Notes: generated by a model from the letters alone, not told the origin. A DNA stretch of 64,000 nucleotides from Pedobacter sp. BS3 (GCF_008274585.1 NZ_VTRT01000007.1:124001-188000); one strand, 5' to 3'. Positions 53,145-62,120 are shown, counted from the stretch's first letter. Program-made: numbers and translations.

Positions 53145-54026
53145 ATGGCTAAGGACACGAAAGAGCTGCTTAAAAAAGTACGGAAAATAGAAATCAGGAC
53201 CCGGGGATTGAGTAATCACTTGTTTTCGGGTGAGTATCATTCTGCCTTTAAAGGCCGGGGAATGGCTTTCAGCGAAGTGCGTGAGTACCAGGTGGGTGAT
53301 GAAATACGTACCATCGACTGGAATGTGACCGCCCGTTTCAACCATCCCTACGTCAAGGTTTTTGAAGAAGAACGGGAGCTTACCGTGATGCTGCTAATCG
53401 ATGTCAGCGCATCCGGCGAGTTTGGCACGTTCAAACAGCAGAAGCAGGAGCTTGCCGCCGAACTGTGCGCTGTGCTGGCGTTCTCGGCCATACAGAACAA
53501 CGATAAGGTGGGCGTACTATTCTTTACCGATAAGATAGAGAAGTTTATCCCACCCAAAAAAGGACGCAGTCATATCCTGATGATTATCCGGGAACTGATA
53601 GACTTTAAGCCGCAAAACACCGGTACCGATGTAGCCGAAGCGCTCCGGCATTTTACCCGTGCCATTAAAAAGCGCTGTACAGCCTTTATTATTTCCGATT
53701 TTATAAGTCCGGCCTTTGGGGATGAGCTTAAAATCGCCAATAAAAAGCACGATATTATTGGCCTCAGGCTGTACGATAAGCACGAAGAAGAGTTCCCGGA
53801 TTTGGGCCTCATCCCCGTAAGGGATGCCGAAACCGGGAATATTACCTGGGTAAACAGCAGCAGCAAGGCCGTACGCACAGCTTTTAAAGCCGAAGCTTTG
53901 GAACGGGTCGACCGCCTTAACGAAGCGTTTCGCAAATCAGGAGTTGATTTTACGTCGATAGGTACGCATCAATCGTATGTGCAGCCGCTGATGGCCTTAT
54001 TTAAAAAACGGGAAAGCAAACGATGA
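53145..54026 (+). CDS. DUF58 domain protein
   Basis: DUF58 proteins go with MoxR ATPases and have a degenerate von Willebrand A fold. This 293-residue protein has the family motif GRGMAFSEVREYQVGDEIRT followed by IDWNVTARF, then FEEERELTVMLLIDVSASGE, a MIDAS-like site with D-x-S-x-S. No membrane segment is seen. It starts 11 bases after moxR and its TGA overlaps the next ATG (ATGA), indicating coupled translation. It is presumably a cytoplasmic partner of the MoxR ATPase. Confidence 0.93.
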   Translation: MAKDTKELLKKVRKIEIRTRGLSNHLFSGEYHSAFKGRGMAFSEVREYQVGDEIRTIDWNVTARFNHPYVKVFEEERELTVMLLIDVSASGEFGTFKQQKQELAAELCAVLAFSAIQNNDKVGVLFFTDKIEKFIPPKKGRSHILMIIRELIDFKPQNTGTDVAEALRHFTRAIKKRCTAFIISDFISPAFGDELKIANKKHDIIGLRLYDKHEEEFPDLGLIPVRDAETGNITWVNSSSKAVRTAFKAEALERVDRLNEAFRKSGVDFTSIGTHQSYVQPLMALFKKRESKR

Positions 54027-55000
54027 AATCTTTCTTAAAATATAGTCTTTTCGTATTCTTAATAGCTTTTGCTGTTTTAGCTAAACCCGCATTCGCACAG
54101 CAAATTACCGCCGAGGCCAGCCTGGATACATCCTCTATCGTGATGGGCGACCAAACTACCCTGCATCTGCGTGTGCACCTGCCCGCAAAAGCACAGGTCG
54201 CTTTTCCGGCTTTAGCCGATACCATTACCGGTAAAATCCATATTGTAAGCAGCAGCAAGCCGGATACGCTGAACAATAAAAACAGTGGCGCTAAAACCAT
54301 TACACAGAATTATGTGATAACTGCTTTTGATGCCGGTGCGCATACCATTCCCGCCCTTGAAATTCAATCGCCGCGAGGCGCTGTGAAAACAAATCCGTTA
54401 ACGCTGTATGTACAGTCCGTAACGGTAGACACTAGCAAAGCTATTTATGATATTAAGCAACCTCTGGCCGTTTCGTACACGTGGATAGACTGGCTGAAAG
54501 ACCATTGGCTATGGATTGTACTTCCGCTGTTCGTGCTGGGAGTTATTGCTGCCGCGATTTATTATTTCAGGAAGAAGCCTGTTAAACAAACAGCTCCGGT
54601 GAAAGCGGAACCGGCTTTGCCAGCCCATGTAGTTGCCCTGAATAAGCTCCGGGAACTCGGAGAGAAAAAGTTGTGGCAGCAAGGGCTGATAAAACAATAC
54701 TACAGCGAGCTGAGCGATGTGCTGCGTGAATACCTGGAAAGGCGGTACACCATCCCGGCGCAGGAGCAAACCACCGATGAAATATTACGCAGCTTAAAGC
54801 ACCGGGACATCAGCGGCAGCGATAGTGACAGGCTGCGGCAGGTATTAACACTGGCCGACCTGGTTAAATTCGCCAAGGAGCAACCCTTACCCGCAGAGAA
54901 CGAGCTGAGTATGGAAATGTCCGTTGGATTTGTGGAAAGCACGAAGATGCGGGAAGCAGCAATTCCACAGAAAGGAGGCGAGGCAGATGGCGTGGCTTAA
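54023..55000 (+). CDS. BatD-like membrane protein, 325 aa
   Basis: A signal peptide (FLIAFAVLAKPAFAQQ) is followed by a beta-sandwich region with BatD-like text (ITAEASLDTSSIVMGDQTTL, AFDAGAHTIPALEIQSPRG). One membrane helix is at about 166-188 (WIVLPLFVLGVIAAAIYYF). The cytoplasmic C-terminal part (VVALNKLRELGEKKLWQQGL, then YYSELSDVLREYLERRY) is the DUF4381-like pattern. It is about half the length of the true BatD at 57872, so the operon has two related proteins. It overlaps both neighbours (4 and 14 bases). Role: envelope part of the Bat complex, by association. Confidence 0.8.
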   Translation: MKSFLKYSLFVFLIAFAVLAKPAFAQQITAEASLDTSSIVMGDQTTLHLRVHLPAKAQVAFPALADTITGKIHIVSSSKPDTLNNKNSGAKTITQNYVITAFDAGAHTIPALEIQSPRGAVKTNPLTLYVQSVTVDTSKAIYDIKQPLAVSYTWIDWLKDHWLWIVLPLFVLGVIAAAIYYFRKKPVKQTAPVKAEPALPAHVVALNKLRELGEKKLWQQGLIKQYYSELSDVLREYLERRYTIPAQEQTTDEILRSLKHRDISGSDSDRLRQVLTLADLVKFAKEQPLPAENELSMEMSVGFVESTKMREAAIPQKGGEADGVA

Positions 55001-55988
55001 AGCGATTGAGTTTGCTAATCCCGGCTTTTTCTGGTTGCTGCTCATCATACCGCTTATGCTGGCCTGGTATATCTATCGCGAAAACCGGCTTTACGGAAAC
55101 CTGCGGATGTCGGCCACCAAAGCCTTTTCGGGTGTTAAAAGCAACAAAGCGATAGGACGGCATTTGAGTATCGTGTGGCGTTGCCTGGCTGTTATCTTCC
55201 TGGTGATAGCGCTTGCCCGGCCACAATCGTCGTTAAGCTGGCAAAATACTACCACCGAAGGTATCGATATCATCATCGCGTCTGATATTTCGGGCAGTAT
55301 GCTTGCCGAAGATTTTAAACCTAACCGCCTGGAAGCCGGTAAAAATATTGCCATTGATTTTATTAAGAACCGCCCCGACGACCGCATCGGTTTAGTGGTG
55401 TTCAGCGGCGAAAGCTTCACGCAATGTCCGCTTACCATCGACCACGATGTGCTCATCAATCTCTACCAGGATATAAAAAACGGAATGATTGAAGATGGTA
55501 CGGCAATCGGTATGGGGCTGGCGACAGCGGTAAACCGTTTAAAGGACAGTGAAGCCAAAAGCAAGGTCATTATCCTGCTCACCGACGGTTCCAATAATAT
55601 GGGTGCTATACCACCGTTAACCGCTGCCGAAATTGCCAGGCAGTTTAACATCCGGGTGTACACCATTGGCGTAGGAACCAATGGGTATGCGCCATATCCC
55701 GTGCAAACGCCTTTCGGCATACAATACCAGCGTATGCCGGTGCAGATTGATGAAGCTACGCTGACCAAAATAGCCACTACAACTGGCGGGAAATATTTCA
55801 GGGCGACCAATAACCAGGCCTTAAAGAATATTTACGAGCGCATTGATAAGCTGGAAAAAGCCAAAATAGAAGTGACGCAATACCGCAAAAAAACAGAATG
55901 TTTTTTGCCTTTTGCCATACTCGCCCTGTTCTTCATTGTGCTTGATTTTATCTTAAAAAATACCTTGCTGAAAGGAGCTTTAACTTAA
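54987..55988 (+). CDS. batA: BatA-type von Willebrand A membrane protein
   Basis: ATG 54987 is set by AGGAGG-like bases just upstream (GGAGGCGAGG) and overlaps the previous gene by 14 bases. The 333-residue protein has an N-terminal BatA-type segment with two membrane helices (FFWLLLIIPLMLAWYI, and one before RPQSSLSW). Its VWA domain has an intact MIDAS (ASDISGSMLAEDF, then GTAIGMGLA and LLTDGSNNMG), and a last helix is near the C-terminus (FAILALFFIVLDFIL). In Bacteroides the Bat proteins were linked to oxygen tolerance; the exact task is unresolved. Confidence 0.92.
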   Translation: MAWLKAIEFANPGFFWLLLIIPLMLAWYIYRENRLYGNLRMSATKAFSGVKSNKAIGRHLSIVWRCLAVIFLVIALARPQSSLSWQNTTTEGIDIIIASDISGSMLAEDFKPNRLEAGKNIAIDFIKNRPDDRIGLVVFSGESFTQCPLTIDHDVLINLYQDIKNGMIEDGTAIGMGLATAVNRLKDSEAKSKVIILLTDGSNNMGAIPPLTAAEIARQFNIRVYTIGVGTNGYAPYPVQTPFGIQYQRMPVQIDEATLTKIATTTGGKYFRATNNQALKNIYERIDKLEKAKIEVTQYRKKTECFLPFAILALFFIVLDFILKNTLLKGALT

Positions 55989-55992
55989 CAGG

Positions 55993-57033
55993 ATGTTACG
56001 CTTTGAACATATAACTCTATTGTGGGCATTGGCCGCTATCCCGGTGTTTATCCTGCTTTTTATCGTATATAATCGCTGGAGGAAGAGAGCCATAGCAGCT
56101 TTGGGCGATGCGCATGTCGTGAAACAGATGATACCCGAGGTGTCGTTTTCGCGGCCCCGGGTTAAATTTATTTTTTTCCTGCTCGCTTACGCGATGCTTG
56201 TTATCGGCATGGCCAATCCGCAGATAGGCTCAAAAATGGAAGAGGTAAAGCGTAAAGGCGCCGACCTCATGCTGCTGCTTGATGTATCAAACAGTATGCT
56301 GGCAGAAGATTTAGCGCCAAATCGCCTGGAAAACGCCAAAAGAGCTATCAGCCAGTTGATAGATAATTTACACGATGACCGTATTGGTATTATCGTTTTT
56401 GCTGGTCAGGCGTATGTGCAATTGCCCATAACAACCGATTATTCGGCCGCCAAGCTGTTTCTGAATACCATCAATACCAATATGGTTCCAACGCAGGGAA
56501 CGGCTATCGGCGCAGCCATTGATTTAGGCATGCGCTCGTTCGATTTTAAGAATGGCACCGGAAAAGCCATTATCATCCTTACCGATGGCGAAAATCACGA
56601 AGACGACGCTGTAGCTGCCGCAAAAAATGCCCGCGAAAAAGATGTTTCGGTGCATGTAATAGGTGTTGGTTCGCCTGATGGCGCTCCTATTCCATTATAT
56701 CGCAACGGACAACGTGCCGGTTTCCATACCGATAATTCCGGGCAAACCGTAGTCAGCAAGCTTAATGAAGATATGGCCAAGGAAATAGCTGCCGCAGGTG
56801 GCGGAGCCTATGTGCGGGCAACCAATGCCAGCAGTGGTTTAAATATTGTCATGGACCAGATTGGTAAAATTCAGCGAAAAACCTACGACAGCAAATCGTT
56901 TAAAGATTACGAAGACCGGTTCCAGATTTTCCTGGCATTGGCCTTGCTGTTCCTGGTTGTTGAGTTTTTTATATCGAATCGTAAGAACCTGAAATTAAGC
57001 AGGCTGAAATTATTTGAAGTAGAAGAAAGTTAA
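55993..57033 (+). CDS. batB: BatB-type von Willebrand A membrane protein
   Basis: Paralogue of the preceding gene, 4 bases downstream. The 346-residue protein has an N-terminal helix (LLWALAAIPVFILLFIVY), a second helix (FIFFLLAYAMLVIGMANP), a VWA domain with MIDAS LLDVSNSMLAEDLAPNRLEN, GTAIGAAIDLG and ILTDGENHEDDA, and a C-terminal helix (FLALALLFLVVEFFI). Both VWA proteins face the periplasm with helices at each end, so they may pair as a metal-dependent heteromer. Confidence 0.92.
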   Translation: MLRFEHITLLWALAAIPVFILLFIVYNRWRKRAIAALGDAHVVKQMIPEVSFSRPRVKFIFFLLAYAMLVIGMANPQIGSKMEEVKRKGADLMLLLDVSNSMLAEDLAPNRLENAKRAISQLIDNLHDDRIGIIVFAGQAYVQLPITTDYSAAKLFLNTINTNMVPTQGTAIGAAIDLGMRSFDFKNGTGKAIIILTDGENHEDDAVAAAKNAREKDVSVHVIGVGSPDGAPIPLYRNGQRAGFHTDNSGQTVVSKLNEDMAKEIAAAGGGAYVRATNASSGLNIVMDQIGKIQRKTYDSKSFKDYEDRFQIFLALALLFLVVEFFISNRKNLKLSRLKLFEVEES

Positions 57034-57073
57034 AAGTTGAAGGTTGAAAGTTAAAATAACGAACGTTACCAGT

Positions 57074-57856
57074 ATGGAAATCATACGTCAAAACTTAATT
57101 GCGGTTTTCCTATTCCTGCTTCCTGCAACAGCTCTTATGGCGCAGCAGGAAAAACGTGATATCCACAAAGGAAATGAACTATACAAGCAAAAGAAATATA
57201 CCGAAGCCGAAGCCAGTTATCGTAAATCGGTAGCAAAAAACGGGCAATCGGTAGCCGGTAACTTGAACCTGGGCGATGCTTTGTATAAACAAAAAAAGTA
57301 TGCCGATGCCGCGGAGCAATTCGGTAAGATTGCCGGAACAGCTACCGACAAGCAGGTACGGGCACAAGCCTATCATAATTTGGGCAACGCTTTGCTCGAA
57401 TCAAAAAAGATACAGGAAAGCATTGATGCCTATCAGAAAGCACTGATGGAAAATCCTAAGGATGATGAAACGCGTTATAATCTCGCTTATGCCCAGCAAC
57501 TGCTTAAAAAGCAGCAGCAACAGGACAAAGACAAGAAAAAGCAGGATAAGGACAAGAAGAATAACCAGGATAAGGATAAAAAAGATAATCAGGACAAAAA
57601 CGATAAGAATAAAGACCAGCAGAACGGCGATAAGGACAAACAAGACGGAAAGGACAACCAGGATAAAGATAAGAACGGGGATAACCAGGATAAGCAGCAG
57701 CAAAACGGAAAGCAGCAACAGCAGCCCGGCAGCTTATCAAGAGAAGATGCCGAACGGATGCTCGATGCCCTGAATAACGATGAAAAGCAAACGCAGGATA
57801 AGCTGAAAAATAAGAAATTAAAGGGAGCGAAAGTTCAAATAACCAAAGATTGGTAA
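57074..57856 (+). CDS. batC: BatC-type tetratricopeptide protein with Lys/Asp/Gln-rich tail
   Basis: ATG 57074 is chosen over TTG 57044 because it opens the signal peptide (FLFLLPATALMAQQ). The 260-residue protein has two to three TPR repeats (GNELYKQKKYTEAEASYRKS, NLNLGDALYKQKKYADAAEQ, AYHNLGNALLESKKIQESID). Then comes a highly charged, low-complexity segment of about 70 residues made of K, D, N and Q, and a short conserved-looking end (LSREDAERMLDALNNDEKQT). Exported, periplasmic or membrane-attached. The TPRs probably hold the VWA proteins together. Confidence 0.88.
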   Translation: MEIIRQNLIAVFLFLLPATALMAQQEKRDIHKGNELYKQKKYTEAEASYRKSVAKNGQSVAGNLNLGDALYKQKKYADAAEQFGKIAGTATDKQVRAQAYHNLGNALLESKKIQESIDAYQKALMENPKDDETRYNLAYAQQLLKKQQQQDKDKKKQDKDKKNNQDKDKKDNQDKNDKNKDQQNGDKDKQDGKDNQDKDKNGDNQDKQQQNGKQQQQPGSLSREDAERMLDALNNDEKQTQDKLKNKKLKGAKVQITKDW

Positions 57857-57871
57857 TATTGCGATAATATC

Positions 57872-59683
57872 ATGAGCAGAATCTATTATATCGCTACACT
57901 TTTACTATTATGGTCGGGTTTGCTGCTGGCGCAGGATGCCCGTTTAACTGCCTCGGCAAGCAAAACCCAGGTAGCTACCGGCGAACAGTTTGAAGTTACC
58001 TTCTCGGTAAACACCAATGGCGACCGTTTTACAGCTCCTTCATTCAGTGGTTTTGAAGTGGTATCGGGGCCCAACGTGTCTACCAGCATGACCTCCATTA
58101 ATGGGAATACCACCGTCAGCAATTCATACAGCTATGATTTAGTAGCCGTTAAGCAGGGAACATATACCATTGGGCCGGCCTCAGTCGTTGTAAATGGCCA
58201 TAAGCTGAACAGCAATACGCTTAAAATTACGGTGATAAAAGGTCAGCCGGTACAGCAGCAGAATACTACAGCATCGGGAGGAAACCAGGCCGATGAAACG
58301 GAAACCGGAAGCGCCGCATCGGTAGCCGATGCCCTGTTTATACGGGCGGTTACTGATAAAAGCAATGTATACCAGGGACAGCAAATCATTGTAAGCTATA
58401 AGCTATACACGCGGCTGGCTATTTCAGACAGCGGCGTTGACCAGCTACCTCAGCTTAACGGATTCTGGAGCCAGGATATTATTCAGCCGCAGCAGGTGCA
58501 ATGGCGTACAGAAGTGTACAAAGGGCAAAGCTATAATGTAGCCGATATCAAACAAACCATTTTATTCCCTGAACGTAGTGGGAACCTGACCATCGACCCT
58601 TTGGGGATGTCGTTCATTGTGCGTAAGGCCATGCCTGCACGCAATATCATGGAGCAGTTTTTTGGCGGAACCTATAAGGATGTAAAATATTCGGTAAAAA
58701 GTAAACCGGTTACCATTCATGTAAAGCCGCTTCCGGACAGCGGTCAGCCGGAAAGCTTTGCCGGAGCCGTGGGCAATTTCTCCTTAACGTCCGCTATCGA
58801 TAAGAAAGAGCTGAAAGCCAACGAAGCGCTGAACTTTACCTTTAAGGTTTCGGGAAGCGGAAATCTGAAACTGCTGAAAGCTCCTAAAGTAGATTTTCCG
58901 GCTGACTTTGAGGTATATGACCCGAAAGTAACCGATAACATTTCGGCCACAGCCAACGGATTGTCAGGCAGCCGTACCTACAATTACCTGGTTATACCCC
59001 GCCATGAGGGTGATTTTACTATCAACCCCGTTAAGTTTTCCTACTTTAATCCATCAACCGGGAAGTATGTTACCTTATCATCCGAAACATTCTCCATCAA
59101 GGTAAACAAGGGAGCTGCCAACACCAATGTAACCGCTTTATCTTCAACAGACCAGCAGGATATTAAGGTACTCGGCAACGATATCCGTTATATTAAAACC
59201 GGTGATGCGGCTTTGCGTAAGCCCGGTAGTGGATTTTATAATTCTGCAGGGTATTACCTGTTACTTTTATTGGGGCCGGCGGCATTTATTGCCGCGTTGG
59301 TATATCGTCGCAAACAGCGGCAGGATAATGCCGATGTAGTTGGCGTGAAGCGCAGGCGGGCTGCTAAAATGGCTGCCAAACATTTGGAAAGCGCCCGTCA
59401 GCAGTTGGATACGAACAATACACAGGCCTTTTACGAACACGTTTTTAAAGGATTGTATGGCTACCTGAGCGATAAGCTGAATATCAGTTACGCAGCTTTG
59501 AACCGGGAGGAAATTATGCGGCAACTGCAATCGCGGCAGGTGGATGAGCAACTTATCAGGCAATTACTGGATACGCTTGATTTGTGTGAGATGGCCCGTT
59601 ATGCACCAGTTACGCACACTGCTCCACAGGAAGTGTATGAGAAAGCCAAAGATATTATCAGTGAAATTGAAAATAAACTGTAG
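57872..59683 (+). CDS. batD: BatD-family protein
   Basis: This 603-residue protein has a signal peptide (LLLLWSGLLLAQ), then repeated beta-sandwich modules: ARLTASASKTQVATGEQFEV, FIRAVTDKSNVYQGQQIIVS and TSAIDKKELKANEALNFTFK each begin one. A membrane helix lies at about 462-480 (YYLLLLLGPAAFIAALVY), and a cytoplasmic helical tail ends the protein. The size and layout are those of BatD/oxygen-tolerance proteins. It starts 15 bases after batC and ends 2 bases before the last gene. Confidence 0.92.
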   Translation: MSRIYYIATLLLLWSGLLLAQDARLTASASKTQVATGEQFEVTFSVNTNGDRFTAPSFSGFEVVSGPNVSTSMTSINGNTTVSNSYSYDLVAVKQGTYTIGPASVVVNGHKLNSNTLKITVIKGQPVQQQNTTASGGNQADETETGSAASVADALFIRAVTDKSNVYQGQQIIVSYKLYTRLAISDSGVDQLPQLNGFWSQDIIQPQQVQWRTEVYKGQSYNVADIKQTILFPERSGNLTIDPLGMSFIVRKAMPARNIMEQFFGGTYKDVKYSVKSKPVTIHVKPLPDSGQPESFAGAVGNFSLTSAIDKKELKANEALNFTFKVSGSGNLKLLKAPKVDFPADFEVYDPKVTDNISATANGLSGSRTYNYLVIPRHEGDFTINPVKFSYFNPSTGKYVTLSSETFSIKVNKGAANTNVTALSSTDQQDIKVLGNDIRYIKTGDAALRKPGSGFYNSAGYYLLLLLGPAAFIAALVYRRKQRQDNADVVGVKRRRAAKMAAKHLESARQQLDTNNTQAFYEHVFKGLYGYLSDKLNISYAALNREEIMRQLQSRQVDEQLIRQLLDTLDLCEMARYAPVTHTAPQEVYEKAKDIISEIENKL

Positions 59684-59685
59684 CG

Positions 59686-60444
59686 ATGCCGAAGTATATC
59701 ACATATCTTGTTATTAGTATGGTGCTGCCGCTTTTTGCAGCCGGTAATGATTTACAGCCGGTTTTTGAAAAGGGAAATGAGCAGTATGCCAAATCGAAAT
59801 ATAACGATGCCATTACTTCTTACCAGCAAATATTGGATGCCGGTTATCAGTCTGCCGCATTATATTATAACCTGGGTAATGCGTATTATAAAAACGGACG
59901 AATTGCCCCGGCCATCCTGAATTATGAAAAAGCCTACAGGCTGTCGCCCGGCGATGAGGATATCCGGTTTAACATCCGCTTTGCAAACTCCAAAATCACC
60001 GATAAGGTGATTGAAGCGCCCGAATTATTTATACAACAGTGGTGGAAAGGACTGTTGTTCAGCTTTACGGCAAATACCTGGGCGGGGCTTAGCGTGCTAC
60101 TGGTGCTTGCGGCATCGGCATTATTCATAGTATACCTGTTTGCAGCTATGGTAAGCGTTAAAAGAACGTCGTTTTATGCCGGATTGACCTTACTCATATT
60201 GGGTTGCCTGGTCATTATAATTACTAACCGGCAGGCTCACTATTTCGAAACGCATCGCGAAGCGATTGTTTTTACGCCTTCCGTTACGGTAAAAAGCTCC
60301 CCCAATGCTGATTCTGGTAACCTGTTTGTGTTGCACGAAGGAACCAAAGTACAGTTGCTGGAAAATTTCGGCGATTGGATGAGAATCAGGCTGGCTAATG
60401 GCAACGAGGGGTGGATAAGCAGGAATGATGCGAAAGAGATTTAA
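59686..60444 (+). CDS. batE: BatE-type TPR/SH3 membrane protein
   Basis: This 252-residue protein combines a signal peptide (VISMVLPLFAAG), two TPRs (FEKGNEQYAKSKYNDAITSY, LYYNLGNAYYKNGRIAPAIL), two membrane helices (TWAGLSVLLVLAASALFIVY and ASLTL-type AGLTLLILGCLVIIIT), and a C-terminal bacterial SH3 domain (VTVKSSPNADSGNLFVLHEG, WMRIRLANGNEGWI). This is the standard BatE layout. It is the last gene of the operon. Its last codons (ISRNDAKEI) are present again about 391 bases downstream as a non-coding fossil (INKNDAKEI), because the tandem duplication after this gene begins inside its 3' end. Confidence 0.9.
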   Translation: MPKYITYLVISMVLPLFAAGNDLQPVFEKGNEQYAKSKYNDAITSYQQILDAGYQSAALYYNLGNAYYKNGRIAPAILNYEKAYRLSPGDEDIRFNIRFANSKITDKVIEAPELFIQQWWKGLLFSFTANTWAGLSVLLVLAASALFIVYLFAAMVSVKRTSFYAGLTLLILGCLVIIITNRQAHYFETHREAIVFTPSVTVKSSPNADSGNLFVLHEGTKVQLLENFGDWMRIRLANGNEGWISRNDAKEI

Positions 60445-60804
60445 GGTGAATTTTTCGCTCGTTATGGATAATAAAATGTGCCGTAAGCACAACCGCTTTG
60501 TAAAAGTGCCTGCAAACTTAGGGGCAATCCTCTGATAACTAAAAGGTGGCGTACCTACGGCACGCATATCCACATGTTCTACTGTTTACAAAGCGGTTGT
60601 CCCTATGGGACAAAAAGGCGTTGTCTGTTGAAGTTCTCGAAGCAATCTTAAAAGGGTAGGCTTGTGCTCGTTTATATTAACGAGTGCATCATTACCCGGC
60701 GTTTATAACGCCGTAAACTTTATAAAAAGTTAAACTTTCCTGTAATACGAAGGCTTAGTTAGTCGGACGCTCAACGCCTCACGGAAACTTAAGCCAGTAC
60801 AGGA
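60414..60804 (+). repeat. Tandem duplication, copy 1 (includes last codons of batE)
   Basis: Copy 1 begins inside batE (GATAAGCAGGAATGATG) and runs through the spacer. Inside are a 16-bp inverted repeat (60489-60504 with 60585-60600), the palindromic word GGTGGCGTACCTACGGCACG, and hairpins CTCGTT...AACGAG and GGCGTT-TAT-AACGCC. No ORF beyond the end of batE. It is followed directly by copy 2. Confidence 0.85.
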
Positions 60805-61203
60805 GATAAACAAGAATGATGCAAAGGAGATTTAAGGTAAATTTTTCACTCGTTAGGGATAATGAAATGTGCCATAGGCACAACCGCTTTGTAAAAATAC
60901 CTGCAAACTAATATTTTGCTCCGTAGGAGCAGTCCATAATAAAAGGTGGCGTACCTACGGCACGCATATCCACATGTTCTACTGTTTACAAAGCGGTTGT
61001 CCCTATGGACAAAAAGGCGTTGTCTGTTGAAGTTCTCGAAGCAATCTTAAGGGTAGGCTTGCGCTCGTTTATATTAACGAGTGCATCATTATCCGGCGTT
61101 TGTAACGCCGTAAACTTTATAGAAAGTTAAACTTTCCTGTAATATGAAGGCTTAAGTTAGTCGGGCACTTAACGCCTCACGGAAACTTAAGCCAGTATAT
61201 GAT
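60805..61203 (+). repeat. Tandem duplication, copy 2
   Basis: Copy 2 begins GATAAACAAGAATGATG and follows copy 1 to the shared end CACGGAAACTTAAGCCAGTA. The offset is 391 bases at the left and 398-400 further in, showing small insertions in copy 2. All hairpins are kept, including the 16-bp arms at 60880-60895 and 60985-61000. It keeps ten codons' worth of batE 3' sequence with mostly silent or conservative changes, but no gene. Confidence 0.85.
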
Positions 61204-61223
61204 GTGGATTGTGATAGCATGAA

Positions 61224-61289
61224 GACTGCTTCGATTCCTCGCAGTGACGTTCTATTTTCGTCATTGCGAGGAGGTACGACGAAGCAATC
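61224..61289. repeat. Imperfect inverted repeat near the fabI 3' end
   Basis: GACTGCTTCG...CCTCGCAGTGACG (61224-61249) pairs with CGTCATTGCGAGG...CGAAGCAATC (61259-61289), with an 8-base internal offset. The phrase CATTGCGAGG...GAAGCAATC is one I recall as a common dispersed repeat in Bacteroidota genomes. It lies between the duplication and the fabI stop, so it may end the fabI transcript. Confidence 0.65.
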
Positions 61290-61304
61290 TTAAAGATTTC
61301 TCAG

Positions 61305-62120
61305 TTACTCTACACCCAGTTTGGCCATAACCTCGCTGCTTACTCCGGTGGATGAGTATCCGCCATCGTGGAATAAGTTCTGCATGGTGACCATACGGGT
61401 TAAATCAGAGAATAAAGTGATGCAGTAGTCGGCGCAAGCCTCAGCATCGGCATTACCTAACGGTGCAATGGCATTGGCATAGTCGTAAAAATCGCCAAAG
61501 CCTTTTATGCCGGTACCTGCGGTTGTTTTGGTAGGCGATTGCGATACGGTATTGATACGTACCTTTTTATCAACGCCATAATGATAGCCAAAGCTGCGGG
61601 CAATGGATTCAAGCATGGCTTTGATATCGGCCATATCGGTGTAAAACGGATAAGTACGTTGTGCGGCCATATAGGTTAATGCAACCACGCTGCCCCATTC
61701 GTTAATGACATCCAGTTTTTTGGCTACGCTCAGCATTTTATGAAAAGACAATGCCGAAACATCTATTCCTTTCATGAAATAATCGTAGTTGGATTCGGTG
61801 TAGGGTATGTTTTTACGGATGTTAACGCTCATGCCGATGGAATGCAGCATGAAGTCGATTTTTCCGCCAAGTATCTCCTGCGATTGGGTGAACAGGTTGG
61901 TTAGGTCGTCTATGTTGGTGGCATCGGCCGGGATAATTTTTGAGCCTGTTTTTTCTGCCAGCACGTTAATTTCACCCATGCGCATGGCAATAGGAGCGTT
62001 GGTTAATACAAAGGTAGCCCCTTCTTCGTGCGCTTTTTCAGCCACTTTCCAGGCTATAGAATTAGCATCTAATGCACCGGTAATAATACCGCGTTTGCCT
62101 TTTAATAAATTATAAGCCAT
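61305..62120 (-). CDS. fabI: Enoyl-[acyl-carrier-protein] reductase (NADH), FabI type
   Basis: FabI reduces enoyl-ACP in the last step of each fatty-acid elongation cycle and is the triclosan target. The 271-residue SDR protein has the FabI cofactor motif GIITGALDANSIAWKVAEKA, in which Ala/Asn/Ser stand in for the classical Gly-rich motif. It also has MLHSIGMS and the catalytic pair Tyr-x6-Lys in YTDMADIK, preceded by the upstream Tyr in LTYMAAQR. RINTVSQSPTKTTAGTGIKG and HDGGYSSTGV are the expected downstream parts. Transcribed alone or after the PorE-like gene, with a hairpin between them. Confidence 0.95.
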   Translation of the reverse strand: MAYNLLKGKRGIITGALDANSIAWKVAEKAHEEGATFVLTNAPIAMRMGEINVLAEKTGSKIIPADATNIDDLTNLFTQSQEILGGKIDFMLHSIGMSVNIRKNIPYTESNYDYFMKGIDVSALSFHKMLSVAKKLDVINEWGSVVALTYMAAQRTYPFYTDMADIKAMLESIARSFGYHYGVDKKVRINTVSQSPTKTTAGTGIKGFGDFYDYANAIAPLGNADAEACADYCITLFSDLTRMVTMQNLFHDGGYSSTGVSSEVMAKLGVE

